The notes under the pieces: model-generated
The model's database searches: none
The model's input: only the letters and a program-made list of their open reading frames with translations
What the model was told of the DNA's origin: nothing
Source: Methanosarcina sp. MSH10X1
GTDB taxonomy: Archaea; Halobacteriota; Methanosarcinia; Methanosarcinales; Methanosarcinaceae
NCBI RefSeq assembly: GCF_004099695.1
Contig: NZ_SCHL01000002.1
Coordinates: 270,351 to 334,350 of the forward strand
Direction: 5' to 3'
Length of the DNA: 64,000 bases
Part shown: in pieces, positions 8,642 to 17,818 of the stretch
How positions within the stretch are numbered: position 1 is the first letter of the stretch
How the letters are laid out: every line of letters starts with the position of its first letter
Position numbers and translations under genes: made by a program

Positions 8642-9679
8642 TTCCTACCTCTCTTCTCATCCTTCATCTACTTAATCTCTTCAGTTTTTTCCTGTTTTTT
8701 ACACTCAGTCTTAATCTACTTTGATTTCATTTCGTTTTATTTCTTACAGGAGGGACCCCCTTGTTTCTACTGGAAACTTTTGCAAGTTAATTTTTTTTAC
8801 TATCATTATTTCCTTCATTTCTCTCTCTTTTTCTTCTTTTCTATATATTCCTCAATCTATCTCCAGTATTTTCATTTTTATGCTATAAAGTTTCTCTTTT
8901 CCTCTTTGATTTGATTGTTAAGAATTTTAAGGCATTTTTCTCTGGAAATTTGTCTCTCATAATTCTCTTAAGGTCTACAAAAATTTATTCTCTTAAATGG
9001 ATTCACTCTCATCTTTTTATCTACTTTCCTCAGTTCTCCAGCACCTCCTCATTTCTACTGGAATCTACAGGTTAACCTCCTCTTTCCTGTGAAATATACA
9101 TAAAACTCAGTTCAACTCAAGGGTTTTTAAGCAAACGTAGGAATTATCTAGAAAAAATTCCGATTGTTTAAAAAATACTCTTTCTTACTTTGTATTTCTT
9201 TCATCTTCTGTTCTATATACCGCACTTGAAGGGATTTGATTTTGAAATAATACTCCTGAAAACTACCGACTAAAATTTTAAATTTGAGAGTGATGATTTC
9301 AAAAAATGAATAAAAATAACTTTAAAGATTTCCAGTTCAGGAGGAAAACTAAATCAGGCAGATCTAACGGTAGGACTGGTAATTAAAAAAATAAAGAGGA
9401 TAAGTTCAGAAATACGAGTATGACCTTGAAAAAAGATAACTGAGGAGAGACGTTAAGTGGATTCAGGGTCTGAAACTGAAGGGGGTCTGAAACTTAGGAC
9501 CCGGATTTAAAGTTATTTCATCTCAGATCCTAAAAAAATTAGAACCCTTTCATTTCCACTGGAAAGAATTAAATCATTTCTCTCTTACCCTATTCTTCTA
9601 GCCAATATCAAATCCCGCTCTTTTCCGTCCTTTTTAAATCCCGATTCTGGTATCTGAATCAGGCTTTTAACCTTCAGGT
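8642..9679. other. 1-kb non-coding gap
   Basis: Long pyrimidine-rich stretch after the radical-SAM gene, with no credible ORF on either strand. A short motif 'tttctactggaa' occurs near 8764 and 9050, with a variant near 9550 ('tttccactggaa'). I see no RNA gene or terminator with confidence. Confidence 0.5.
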
Positions 9680-10477
9680 TTACCTTCCCAATTTCGACAA
9701 TTCTTCGGCACTCACGCCCTCATGGACAACTTTTGCAATTCTCCGGATAAGACCTGTGGGGTCCTGAGCCTGGAAGACATTTCTTCCAATGGCAACGCCT
9801 CGCCCTCCGGCTTCAAGAGAACCTTCGATCATTTCCAGCAGTTCCTGTTCTGAATTCATCTTCGGGCCGCCTGCGATAATTACAGGTACAGGGCATCCGT
9901 CAACAACTTCTTTGAAGGTCTCAGGGCTTCCGGTATAGTTTGTTTTGACTATATCTGCCCCAAGTTCGGCTCCGATCCGGGCTGCATGTTTTACGACATC
10001 CACATCATATTCAGAGCGAACCTTTTTTCCGCGAGGGTACATCATTGCAAGGAGCGGCATTCCCCATTCATCGCACTTGCCTGCTACATAGCCAAGCCCT
10101 TGCAGCATCTCGTACTCATCTTCAGCCCCTACGTTTATATGAACTGACACCGCATCGGCTCCAACTTTTAAAGCTTCTTCTACTTTTGTTACCAGAACTT
10201 TATGATTCGGATCAACGGAAAGGGAGGTTGAAGCTGATAGGTGAATTATAAGACCCACATCATGCCCGTACCCCCGATGTCCGTATTTGGCAAGGCCCAT
10301 GTGCCCGAGTACGGCATTTGCTCCTCCTTCCGCTACTCTGTTCACAGCTTCCTGAAGGTTCTTAAGTCCGTCAATCGGACCTGCACCAACTCCATGATCC
10401 ATAGGAATAATAATCGCATTACCGGTATTTCGATTGAAGATACGCTCCATCCTTATTGATTTACCTATAGTGTTCAT
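9680..10477 (-). CDS. 2-amino-3,7-dideoxy-D-threo-hept-6-ulosonate (ADH) synthase
   Basis: This 265-aa class I aldolase-family enzyme joins L-aspartate semialdehyde to a 6-deoxy-5-ketofructose 1-phosphate-derived unit, the first step of the archaeal dehydroquinate route to aromatic amino acids. The Schiff-base lysine is Lys178 in 'DIVKTNYTG'. Asp27 ('IPMDHGVG') and Tyr147 ('MMYPRGK') fall at the catalytic positions known from the Methanocaldococcus enzyme. 'GGPK' near 203-206 and '[10 protein letters not shown]' bind phosphate. The related fructose-bisphosphate aldolase Ia is the alternative, but Asp27/Tyr147/Lys178 and the overall length favour ADH synthase. It is monocistronic here; its aspartate-semialdehyde supplier asd is 5 kb away. 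Confidence 0.85.
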   Translation of the reverse strand: MNTIGKSIRMERIFNRNTGNAIIIPMDHGVGAGPIDGLKNLQEAVNRVAEGGANAVLGHMGLAKYGHRGYGHDVGLIIHLSASTSLSVDPNHKVLVTKVEEALKVGADAVSVHINVGAEDEYEMLQGLGYVAGKCDEWGMPLLAMMYPRGKKVRSEYDVDVVKHAARIGAELGADIVKTNYTGSPETFKEVVDGCPVPVIIAGGPKMNSEQELLEMIEGSLEAGGRGVAIGRNVFQAQDPTGLIRRIAKVVHEGVSAEELSKLGR

Positions 10478-10638
10478 AAGCTGTCATATTACGAATTAGA
10501 TGATATATACTTTATCGGCATATCTCCTTGGGATCTGATCTGCTTATTATATCTTCCGAAAAAAACGGAATTTTCGTAAATAAGTAGCTACAAAGCTTAA
10601 ATAGAGTCTGGAAAACGCTTTAAAAAGTTTTTGAGAAT

Positions 10639-11154
10639 TCATTTTGTATTTTCGTTCTGGTAAACTCCTGAATATCCTTTTTCTACTTCCGTATCCAGGG
10701 TATAGAATAAAAGCTGCATAATTCGGGCATCCTTTTTCAGCCGGAAACCTGCAGTATTATAAACCACCAGCATTGACTCACTGCGCCCCCTGTATCCCGC
10801 GTCCCATACTGCAGTTTCAAGGGTAGCCCCGCAACGAATAAGTGTTGACCTGGGCTTTGCAATTGCAGCAAGGTTCATGGGAATATTTACAATCTCATTA
10901 AATAGTACCTTATAAATCCCTTCAGGCAGGTGAATCCAGCCGTCACTGCCGAATTCAATATTTCTTCCATCTGGAAGCTTTCTCCCAGAGTTATCAAAAT
11001 CTACAGCTCCACAGCCTTCTATTGTTTTTATTTCTTTCAGGGTAAGTTCAAGCCCGTTAGGCTGGATCTGGGTTTCGATGTCAACGGCATTTTCAAGCAA
11101 AGGGGGCTTTGCCTGTATAAGTTTTCTCAGTTCGTTGCTGGATAGAAGCGTCAT
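10639..11154 (-). CDS. dut: dUTPase/dCTP-deaminase-family protein
   Basis: This 171-aa protein belongs to the trimeric dUTPase/Dcd superfamily. The central motif 'AKPRSTLIRCGATLETAVWDAGYRGRS' contains the uridine-binding and catalytic region, with 'QPNGLELTL' (motif I) near 32-40 and a C-terminal 'GYSGVYQNENT' that fits the mobile phosphate-binding tail. The likely reaction is hydrolysis of dUTP to dUMP, which keeps uracil out of DNA. A deaminase activity is possible, since archaeal members can be bifunctional. It is one of three nucleotide or uracil-hygiene functions in the window, with pyrH and the family-6 glycosylase. Confidence 0.8.
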   Translation of the reverse strand: MTLLSSNELRKLIQAKPPLLENAVDIETQIQPNGLELTLKEIKTIEGCGAVDFDNSGRKLPDGRNIEFGSDGWIHLPEGIYKVLFNEIVNIPMNLAAIAKPRSTLIRCGATLETAVWDAGYRGRSESMLVVYNTAGFRLKKDARIMQLLFYTLDTEVEKGYSGVYQNENTK

Positions 11155-11375
11155 AGGGATTGTAATTGCAAAGATTCTTTATTATGGTTTCGGATTTCTT
11201 CCCCTGAAATTTATCATTTCTCAACTTTTTATCAAATTACTAATATCATTATCTTTATTATTTTAGACAAGTATTTATGAAAAGGTTTATTGTTTTCAGG
11301 CAAGAACCACTACATGTCAAGATTTTCATATTAATGCTCAATCGGCTTTAATAAAGGGTTTACGAGAGGCTTCTA

Positions 11376-13580
11376 ATGATGGCAAAAAGATCTACCTTAT
11401 GCGGAATTGTTTCGGTGTTTTTCATATTTTTGTTAACAGGCTGTGCCCTGGGTGTTACGGATAATGTGTGGAACCTATCTTCGGAAGAGGACTCATGGAA
11501 CTCCTTTCAGGAAATAGTTGTTACTGAGAACGCTGGCAAAACTCTGCAAGGATATCCTATCCCTGTTAATTTGAACTCCTCTAATTTCAATTTCTCAGAG
11601 GCAAAAAGTGACGGCTCAGATATTCGATTCTCTTCAGGAGATAGAACGCTCAATTACTGGATTGAAACCTGGGACCCTGAAAATGAAGAAGCTCTCATCT
11701 GGGTCAGGCTTCCATCTCTTCCTGCGAACAAGACCGGTAAAATCCTTCTGAGATATGGGAACCCTGACGCTGAAGCTGTGAGCAGTGGAGAAAAAACATT
11801 TGACTTTTTTGATGATTTCGAGGGCAGTAACCTTAACGAACTTTACTGGAGCGTTGAAAGTGCAGGAGGAGGTCTGGTTGAAGTTAAAAACGGGATCTGT
11901 AATGTTGCAGCTCCAAAGGTTCATGCTTATGACTCCTCCACTATCTACAGCAAAAAGAGTTTCGACATCAATTCTATGTTTGTAGTCAAAAGAATGAAAG
12001 TCACTACAGGTACGGATAACAGAGGACCTCTCCTGCGGCAGGGCTTCGTAGACCAGATAGACAGCAGAAAAAACGAAATCAAGCATGAGACCGAACTTGC
12101 CAATGAAAGCCGTGTGAACCTCGGAACGACTTACAGAAAGCAAAAGAATACTCTACGTGATATTACTGATGTCAATGTTCCTGAAGGAGAATGGTATGTC
12201 TCAGGAATTGCCTGGTATGAGGAAAACGATACTCGTAAAGTGTCCTGGTTTAAAAATGGTGTCAGAAACTTAAGAATGGACTTTGTGTCAAACGATTATA
12301 TCACCAATTTCCCAATGCATGTTTATCTGTATGCTGCTTCCTACCAGGATGCGTCGAAGAATACAGGCTATATGGCAGTTGATTATGTGCTGGTTCGGAA
12401 ATTTGTCGGAACTGAGCCCACGGTCAGGATTATTTCAGTTCAGGGTGAAGATAGAGTTTCTTCCGAAAGTATTTCTAAAAATAATTCCGAAATTCTTTCT
12501 AATGATAACTATGCAGGTCTCCCCGAAAATAGCCCCGAAAATAATTCTGAAAATGTTTCTGATAATAACTCTGAAGCCACTTCCGCGACTGGGGTTAGTT
12601 CTCAACCGGGAACTCTTTCTGAGCCTCAGGCCGCGCCAGGGTCCGGGATAAACTCCGAAGCCTCCGCTACCGAGAGAATCGCACAGACACAGGAAAACCT
12701 CAGCCAGAATGAAACCGGCGCCCAGGAGCTCCAATTTCCTGAGTACGATGTGGAAATTTCTGCAATCAGGCTCTCTTCCCCATACAGGTTCGATTTCTCT
12801 GATCTTGTAAAGAAGCTTGATTCCTCACACATAGATACAATTTTCCTCAGTGTGGACGGCAAGGATGTGTGGCAATATGAGCGCTTCGTAAAAATGGCCC
12901 ATGAAGCGGGGATTTCAGTACATGCCGTGCTCCTTGAAGACATAAACTGCACAGAAAGAGGAGCTGACGATGCCTGCCAGGATTCCCTGAATATGGTACT
13001 TGATTACAATGAAAAATCGCTCGCTCCTTTCGACGGGGTTAATATCTATGTAAACTCTTCTGCCGGAAGAGATTCCGAAGAAGACGTAATCGGCTACAGG
13101 ACACTATTTGAAACTGCCAGTAAAGAGGCCAAAGAAAACATATCTATCTCAGCAAGCCTTCCGCTTAATTATACCGCATCCAGGATTGAAGAAATCGCTC
13201 CTTTTGTCGATTCCTTCGTCATCAGGGCTTACCCCGCGGAAACTGGAGGGCTTAATTCCGTGCCAGGTATTGTTGACTCCATTGCCCTCGGAATGGGGGA
13301 GATAAGAGGTGCAGGTTCAAAAGGAATAATCGAAATCTCTGTAGAAGAAGGCTTTAAGGATGAGTTTTCAATACAGGAACTCTTTGCCGGTCTTGCAGAT
13401 TATTATTCAACCGATTCGGCTTTCCTGGGAGTTTCGATTTTTAACTACGACACCTATACAGCATTACCCCGAACAGAGCCAGATGAGAAAGGTTTTCCGA
13501 TTCCCGGATTCAAAGCCCTCCCGGTGCTTCTTGCAGGACTTGGAGCCTTTGCCCTTTTAAAGTTAAAGAGATTGGATTAA
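11376..13580 (+). CDS. Large surface protein: DUF2341 and LamG-like region plus predicted TIM-barrel region
   Basis: This 734-aa exported protein has an N-terminal hydrophobic segment (residues 9-28) that ends in 'LLTGC', which resembles a lipobox. A DUF2341 domain (about 40-130: 'YPIPVNLNSSNFNF...IRFSSGDRTLNYWIE') is followed by a concanavalin/LamG-like region to about 360. A low-complexity Asn/Ser/Glu linker (about 366-440, 'NNSE' repeats) leads to a C-terminal region (about 450-700) with alternating strands and helices resembling a glycosidase-type TIM barrel. The extreme C-terminus has 'IPGF', a transmembrane helix and 'LKRLD', the layout of a PGF/PEF-CTERM archaeosortase signal. The carbohydrate-related function is inferred. 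A Thr/Ser-rich S-layer-associated role is likely. Confidence 0.75.
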   Translation: MMAKRSTLCGIVSVFFIFLLTGCALGVTDNVWNLSSEEDSWNSFQEIVVTENAGKTLQGYPIPVNLNSSNFNFSEAKSDGSDIRFSSGDRTLNYWIETWDPENEEALIWVRLPSLPANKTGKILLRYGNPDAEAVSSGEKTFDFFDDFEGSNLNELYWSVESAGGGLVEVKNGICNVAAPKVHAYDSSTIYSKKSFDINSMFVVKRMKVTTGTDNRGPLLRQGFVDQIDSRKNEIKHETELANESRVNLGTTYRKQKNTLRDITDVNVPEGEWYVSGIAWYEENDTRKVSWFKNGVRNLRMDFVSNDYITNFPMHVYLYAASYQDASKNTGYMAVDYVLVRKFVGTEPTVRIISVQGEDRVSSESISKNNSEILSNDNYAGLPENSPENNSENVSDNNSEATSATGVSSQPGTLSEPQAAPGSGINSEASATERIAQTQENLSQNETGAQELQFPEYDVEISAIRLSSPYRFDFSDLVKKLDSSHIDTIFLSVDGKDVWQYERFVKMAHEAGISVHAVLLEDINCTERGADDACQDSLNMVLDYNEKSLAPFDGVNIYVNSSAGRDSEEDVIGYRTLFETASKEAKENISISASLPLNYTASRIEEIAPFVDSFVIRAYPAETGGLNSVPGIVDSIALGMGEIRGAGSKGIIEISVEEGFKDEFSIQELFAGLADYYSTDSAFLGVSIFNYDTYTALPRTEPDEKGFPIPGFKALPVLLAGLGAFALLKLKRLD

Positions 13581-13692
13581 AAAGATTGAGTCAAAGAGAT
13601 TAGATTAAAGAGATGAGTTAAAGAGATTGAGTTAAAGAGATTTAATTAAAGAGCAACTGAATTAAAATGAAATTGAACTAAAGAGAGTTAAG
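13557..13692. repeat. Degenerate 'ttaaagagatt' repeats after the surface-protein gene
   Basis: Starting inside the last codons of the surface-protein gene, 'gag/att-(t)taaagagatt' recurs about seven times with a 14-17 bp period before decaying near 13690. It looks like slippage-type expansion of the 3' coding end. It is followed by a long T-rich run to 13915. Confidence 0.6.
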
Positions 13693-14039
13693 TGAGAGCA
13701 GAGAATAAGAACAACAAAAAGCTAAAAAGGATAATTCTCTTCTTTACTATCTTTTTTATTTCTTTCCTTTCCTTTTTCTCTTATTCTTTTTTACTGGTGC
13801 TTTTTCTTCTTTTTTTCTCATTTACTTTTTTCTCTTCTTCTCTCGTCCTCTTTCTCTCTTTTCTTCTTCCCCTTTCCTCTTTTTCTCATTATCCCTTTAT
13901 CTCTTTCTACTGAATTTTCGGACTGAGCTTGCTTATTTTTTTAAACAGGAGAAACATTTTTATGCTGATTGCTCGTTTATACTTTTGTTCACTTCTGTTT
14001 AAAATTATAAGTTTTTAAACGTTTTACGGGGGTTCTAGC
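13693..14039. other. T-rich spacer and probable promoter of the flavoprotein gene
   Basis: A 73-codon frame at 13692-13913 encodes almost only Phe, Ser and Leu, because the DNA is a pyrimidine tract, so I do not call it a gene. A TATA-like 'cgtttatac' near 13974-13982 and a G5 run at 14028-14032 point to the start of the downstream gene. Confidence 0.5.
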
Positions 14040-14645
14040 ATTAAAATTCTTGGATTGGTGGGTAGTCCTAATATAAATGGAAATACTGCAAAGCTTGTAA
14101 ACGCAATTCTCGACGGAGCTGCCGAAAACGGTGCAGAAAAAGTAATTTACAACCTGGCTTCACTAGATATCAAATGCTGTGATGCTTGCTGTAAATGCCA
14201 GGAATCGGGCTGTTGTCTCATAGATGATGATATGAAAGAAATTTATCAGGAAATCCGGGATGCAGATACTGTTGTACTCGGCTCTCCGGTTTACATGTGG
14301 CAGATGACTGGCCAGACTAAACTTTTAATTGACCGCATGACAGCCTTCTTGAAACCGGATTTCTCGAGCAGGCTTGATAATAAAAAACTGGTTCTTGTGT
14401 TTTCCCAGGGCAGTTCGGACAGGGATGCTTTCAAACCATATTTTGAGTACACAGCCGGCCTTCTCTACTATCTCGGCTTTGATGTCCTGGAAACTGTTAT
14501 TGCTGCAGGCACGGATAAGCTTGAAGTTTCCTTCAGGCCCAGGCTGCTTGAAAAAACAAGAGAGCTCGGGAAACTGGTCTCGACACCTAATCTGTCTGGC
14601 TCCGGATTCAGGAGAGCCGAGTCAGAACTGATTTCGATTCTTTGA
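14040..14645 (+). CDS. Iron-sulfur flavoprotein / NADPH-dependent FMN reductase family
   Basis: This protein of about 201 aa has a flavodoxin-like fold. The first strand and FMN phosphate loop read 'KILGLVGSPNINGNTAKLV', and 'VLGSPVYMWQMTGQTKLLIDR' is the second FMN loop. A compact cysteine block 'CCDACCKCQESGCC' (about 56-69) is the cluster motif of Isf-type proteins, which carry electrons in methanogens. To include the first beta strand the protein must begin upstream of the TTG at 14055. The only fitting codon is ATT at 14040, seven nt after GGGGG (14028-14032). The frame upstream closes at a TAA (14016-14018) with no ATG, GTG or TTG. The start is therefore unusual and tentative; the family call is firm. 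Confidence 0.82.
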   Translation: MKILGLVGSPNINGNTAKLVNAILDGAAENGAEKVIYNLASLDIKCCDACCKCQESGCCLIDDDMKEIYQEIRDADTVVLGSPVYMWQMTGQTKLLIDRMTAFLKPDFSSRLDNKKLVLVFSQGSSDRDAFKPYFEYTAGLLYYLGFDVLETVIAAGTDKLEVSFRPRLLEKTRELGKLVSTPNLSGSGFRRAESELISIL

Positions 14646-14718
14646 TATTTTTCCTTTTAATCCCCTGCTTTCTTTCCTTAAACCTGCTCCTGCTCTTTTA
14701 AATTCTGTTTTACCTTTT

Positions 14719-14976
14719 TCAAACCTCAAGGAATTCGTCCGGGTATTTTACGATCCCGCCTGCACCTTTAAGCGCCCCTTCTTTTAGTTCCAGCGCCATA
14801 AACGCTTCAGCCGGCGCACCGAAGGGATCACTTATTACCCACATATTTGCCGGTTTAAACCCGAACCTCGGATAATATTCAGGATGACCCGGCACTATAA
14901 CGGAATCGTATCCAGGCCGCTGGCAGGCTTTGCAATAACAATGAAAGCCAATGAAATCTAAAGTAGAATCCCCTGA
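14719..14976 (-). pseudogene. C-terminal remnant of a GNAT acetyltransferase
   Basis: Reading the minus strand, an open frame ends at a TGA (14719-14721). It encodes 'YDSVIVPGHPEYYPRFGF', the acetyl-CoA/product motif of YhbS-type GNAT N-acetyltransferases, then 'MWVISDPFGAPAEAFMALEL' and 'VKYPDEFLEV'. About 70 residues resemble the family C-terminus. The N-terminal half, including the A-motif pyrophosphate loop, is missing, and no start codon or ribosome-binding site precedes it. This looks like a decayed gene. Confidence 0.7.
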
Positions 14977-15228
14977 TTGAGTTGAATAGAACTTTCAATG
15001 TAATCCGTAAATTTATGAAGAAGATTTTTAAGTTTATAGTTTTCAAGATTTGTCTTTTTATTTCCTTTGCTTCCGAAATCTTTGTCCACCATTTTGCTTC
15101 CCTCTCAGCAGAATTTATATGCTTGATGTATTCATTTAAAGAAAGTTTAAGAAAACTAGTTTCATCTAAGCTCTTAATTCCTCCTTCCCCAGCCTTTCCC
15201 TATAAAATCTTAAAACGGAGCCCCAGTT
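14977..15228. other. Upstream region of the permease gene
   Basis: AT-rich with no recognisable gene. A 97-codon plus-strand frame at 14982-15275 overlaps the permease start and has no family features. No ATP-binding-cassette gene precedes the permease here. Confidence 0.5.
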
Positions 15229-16440
15229 ATGATCCCCCTTTTCAGTGCAGGAAAAATTGCGCTCGGAAGCATTAAAAGTGCAAAGCTGCGTTCAACCCTT
15301 ACGGTGCTTGGAATTGTCATAGGAGTTGCAGCCGTAATTGCGAATGTGTCCCTCGGGGCAAGTTTCAACCAGCATTTTACGAATGAAGTGACCAATTTAG
15401 GGTCGAACTTTATCTATGTCCAGGGAATGCAGCCCAAGCTTTTCTACGACAATGAGCTCAAGATCGCTGAGAACACGCCCGGAGTCTCGGGAGTTTCGCC
15501 TTTAAAATCGCAGACGGCAGAAGTCACATACATGTCCGAAACCAAAAATATCATGGTTAGCGGCGTCGGAAAATCCTATGATGAGGTGGCGAATACAAAG
15601 CTTCAAAAGGGGGACTTTATCGATGATAACGACGGGTACGTGGCTGTTATCGGGCACAAGGTTGCAAACGAAAAATTCGACCGCAATATCTCGGCCCGGA
15701 GTTCCATAAACATAACTTTCACGGTGGGGGAAAATGAAAAAGTTACAAAGACCTTTAAAGTCAAGGCAATAATCCAGAATCCTGAAAATACTGTTGTCCA
15801 GGCATACGATGACAACGAGGCTGTTATTATCCCGATCGACGTCATGAACGAAATTCTTGGCGAAAAAGATTATGGCGGAATTTTTGCGATGGCTAAAGAT
15901 CCCACAACAATTCAGGAGACCTCGGATGAAGTAGACGAGCGCCTTGCCCGAAACTTCGGGATATCCGAGAGGGCACTTGCAGATAAAGAGGCTCGCCCTT
16001 ATCTTATCATCAATCAGGCTGAGATTTTAAAACAAACAGATATGATGGCGGCAGCCCTGAGTTCTTTCCTGACGACCTTAGCGCTGATTTCCCTGCTGGT
16101 TGGTTCGATAGGGATAATGAATATCATGCTCGTAAGCGTGACTGAAAGGACAAGGGAGATAGGAGTGCTCAAATCCCTTGGATTTACAGGCTTTGATATC
16201 CTTTTCCTTTTCATGGTCGAGTCAATCCTGCTAGGAGTTTTCGGAGGCGTTCTCGGAAGTGCAGTAGGAATCGCAGGTGCGTACAGCGTTGAAACTCTCC
16301 TCAAACTGCCTGTTGTATTTCCTTTCAGCCTCATAGGAGCCGGATTCTTTGTGGCCGTTTTCGTAGGCTTTGTATCAGGAGTCTACCCGGCAAGGAAAGC
16401 TGCAAAAATGAAACCTGTGGACTCACTCAGGCATGAGTAA
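15229..16440 (+). CDS. MacB/FtsX-type ABC transporter permease
   Basis: This 403-aa inner-membrane protein has the MacB permease plan. One N-terminal transmembrane helix (about 20-42, after 'KSAKLRSTLTVLGIVIG') is followed by a 230-residue extracellular MacB-PCD domain, then three C-terminal helices (about 285-310, 330-355, 370-392). It ends with 'YPARKAAKMKPVDSLRHE', the classical FtsX-family tail. Such proteins work with a separate ATPase to move peptides, lipoproteins or antibiotics, or as mechanotransmitters. The ATPase that normally precedes it is absent; only a GNAT remnant and non-coding DNA lie upstream. The 39-bp repeats begin right after the stop. Confidence 0.88.
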   Translation: MIPLFSAGKIALGSIKSAKLRSTLTVLGIVIGVAAVIANVSLGASFNQHFTNEVTNLGSNFIYVQGMQPKLFYDNELKIAENTPGVSGVSPLKSQTAEVTYMSETKNIMVSGVGKSYDEVANTKLQKGDFIDDNDGYVAVIGHKVANEKFDRNISARSSINITFTVGENEKVTKTFKVKAIIQNPENTVVQAYDDNEAVIIPIDVMNEILGEKDYGGIFAMAKDPTTIQETSDEVDERLARNFGISERALADKEARPYLIINQAEILKQTDMMAAALSSFLTTLALISLLVGSIGIMNIMLVSVTERTREIGVLKSLGFTGFDILFLFMVESILLGVFGGVLGSAVGIAGAYSVETLLKLPVVFPFSLIGAGFFVAVFVGFVSGVYPARKAAKMKPVDSLRHE

Positions 16441-16459
16441 CCGCCCGATTTCCTTCTCG

Positions 16460-16576
16460 CCCGAGTCCAGTCTCGGGAGGACGGAGCCCTTTTCGCTACC
16501 CGAGTCCCGTCTCGGGAGGACGGAGCCCTTTTCGCTACCCGAGTCCCGTCTCGGGAGGACGGAGCCCTTTTCGCTA
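16460..16576 (+). repeat. Three 39-bp tandem repeats with internal hairpins
   Basis: Units 16460-16498, 16499-16537 and 16538-16576 are identical except for one base in the first. Each starts CCCGAG-TCCCGT-CTCGGG (6-bp stem, 6-nt loop; the first unit has an A in the loop) and ends in 'gagcccttttcgct'. Because 39 is a multiple of three, a frame starting in the permease stop region (16433) stays open and encodes a repeated 13-residue unit, but it lacks a ribosome-binding site. A terminator-like or structural RNA role is more likely. A separate 'caagagggctgatt' duplication follows at about 16590 and 16631. Confidence 0.85.
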
Positions 16577-16678
16577 TGCTTCGCTTCGCTCAAGAGGGCT
16601 GATTATAATAAATAAGTTGAGCTGGGTTCAAGAGGGCTGATTTAGAGAGAAGAAAGCATTTCTCTTGCAACTGCGGCT

Positions 16679-17128
16679 TTACTGGAAGAACAGCTTAAAA
16701 ACTACGAAGATAAGGATAAATAGCCCGAATCCTATCTGGACGAGAACTTTTCCGCGTTCAATGGGCTCTTTTTTGGCTTTAACCGCTCCGTAGCAAATCT
16801 GTCCCAATCCTATACCTGCGGGAAAAACCAGAGGCCACATGTAAATCAGGCTTTGCAGGTTTTCTGTCAGGCGCTGATAAAAAAGAACGAAACCTAGCAT
16901 ATTAAAGGTCCATCCGATGGTAGCTAGCCACTCGCCTGCTCTGGTTTCGGATTCCATAGCGGTAGCGAAGAAAAACATTCCTATTACTATAAGATAAAAT
17001 GGAAGCGTAAATTTCCCAAGGTTAATCTGCCTGGAAATGATAACCCCAAAGACTGCCGCAAGAAGTAAGAAGATAAGTGCAGCGATAACTATACTGTGGT
17101 CCTTTTCCTTTTCCAGGTTTTCTTCCAT
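16679..17128 (-). CDS. Four-helix membrane protein, unknown
   Basis: This 149-aa protein has a short charged N-terminus ('MEENLEKEKDH') followed by four predicted transmembrane helices (about 12-31, 42-61, 68-86, 92-115), with a final hydrophobic helix near 128-147. 'EPIERGKVL' forms a charged loop. I do not recognise the family. It is convergent with the permease and repeat block, and divergent from MsrB. Confidence 0.6.
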   Translation of the reverse strand: MEENLEKEKDHSIVIAALIFLLLAAVFGVIISRQINLGKFTLPFYLIVIGMFFFATAMESETRAGEWLATIGWTFNMLGFVLFYQRLTENLQSLIYMWPLVFPAGIGLGQICYGAVKAKKEPIERGKVLVQIGFGLFILIFVVFKLFFQ

Positions 17129-17305
17129 ACTGCCCCAGACTAATATGTCTTATGCCGAAACATTATTTATATTAAATATTATATAATTCTTTATAATTTA
17201 TCCTTTGTTTGACTACCTGCTTGTAATGTAATTTATCAATAAATTTCCAATTTCAAAAAAGTATTATTCCCGGAAAATTAACTTAAATGCATAGGGGGTT
17301 TATAA

Positions 17306-17737
17306 CTGGCACAGAAAACAATCGAAAAATCCGAAGAAGAATGGAAAAAAGTACTCACGCCTGAACAATATCGCGTCCTGCGGGAGAAAGGTACTGAAAG
17401 GCCCTTTTCTGGCAACCTGTATTATAACAAGGAAAAAGGAGTTTATACATGTGCTGCCTGCGGACAGGAACTTTTTTCCTCGGATACCAAATTCGAGTCC
17501 GGAAGCGGCTGGCCAAGTTTCTATGATATGATTTCGAGTGACAGGGTAAAACTCAAAGAGGATACCAGTTACTTCATGAACAGGATTGAGGTAGTCTGTT
17601 CCCGCTGCGGAAGCCATCTGGGTCACGTCTTTGAAGACGGACCTGCACCAACCGGGAAACGCTTCTGCATTAACTCAGTTTCTCTTAATTTCAAGAAAGA
17701 AGGGGAAGAAGGCAAGCCGGGGAAAGAAGGAAAGTAA
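17306..17737 (+). CDS. msrB: Peptide-methionine (R)-S-oxide reductase
   Basis: This 143-aa MsrB repairs methionine-R-sulfoxide. Structural zinc is held by CAAC (about 50-53) and CSRC (about 96-99). The catalytic Cys lies in '[11 protein letters not shown]', with 'GSGWPSF' and '[11 protein letters not shown]' as the substrate-binding blocks. Simple calling from ATG would start at 17528 and lose the N-terminal half with one zinc pair. Homology extends to '[30 protein letters not shown]'. The only plausible start is CTG at 17306. It follows a TAA directly and sits 7 nt after GGGGG (17294-17298), with no ATG, GTG or TTG in between. The C-terminal tail is Gly/Lys/Glu-rich. The enzyme assignment is firm; the CTG start is inferred. 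Confidence 0.88.
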   Translation: MAQKTIEKSEEEWKKVLTPEQYRVLREKGTERPFSGNLYYNKEKGVYTCAACGQELFSSDTKFESGSGWPSFYDMISSDRVKLKEDTSYFMNRIEVVCSRCGSHLGHVFEDGPAPTGKRFCINSVSLNFKKEGEEGKPGKEGK

Positions 17738-17818
17738 GAAGAGTAAAAGCAAAATCGGATAAGTTGATTTTTCAGGGTTTACAGATCTCAAGGTTTTGGA
17801 GAGGGGGTCAGATAAAAC

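Noticed and set aside
13692-13913. 73-codon Phe/Ser/Leu-rich ORF
   Set aside because: It is the translation of a pyrimidine-rich tract; the composition is not that of a folded or normal membrane protein.
14982-15275. 97-codon ORF before the permease
   Set aside because: It overlaps the permease start in another frame and lacks motif and ribosome-binding site.
16433-16615. 60-codon repeat ORF as a real gene
   Set aside because: It has no ribosome-binding site and is open mainly because the 39-bp unit is a multiple of three. Kept as a repeat with a finding instead.
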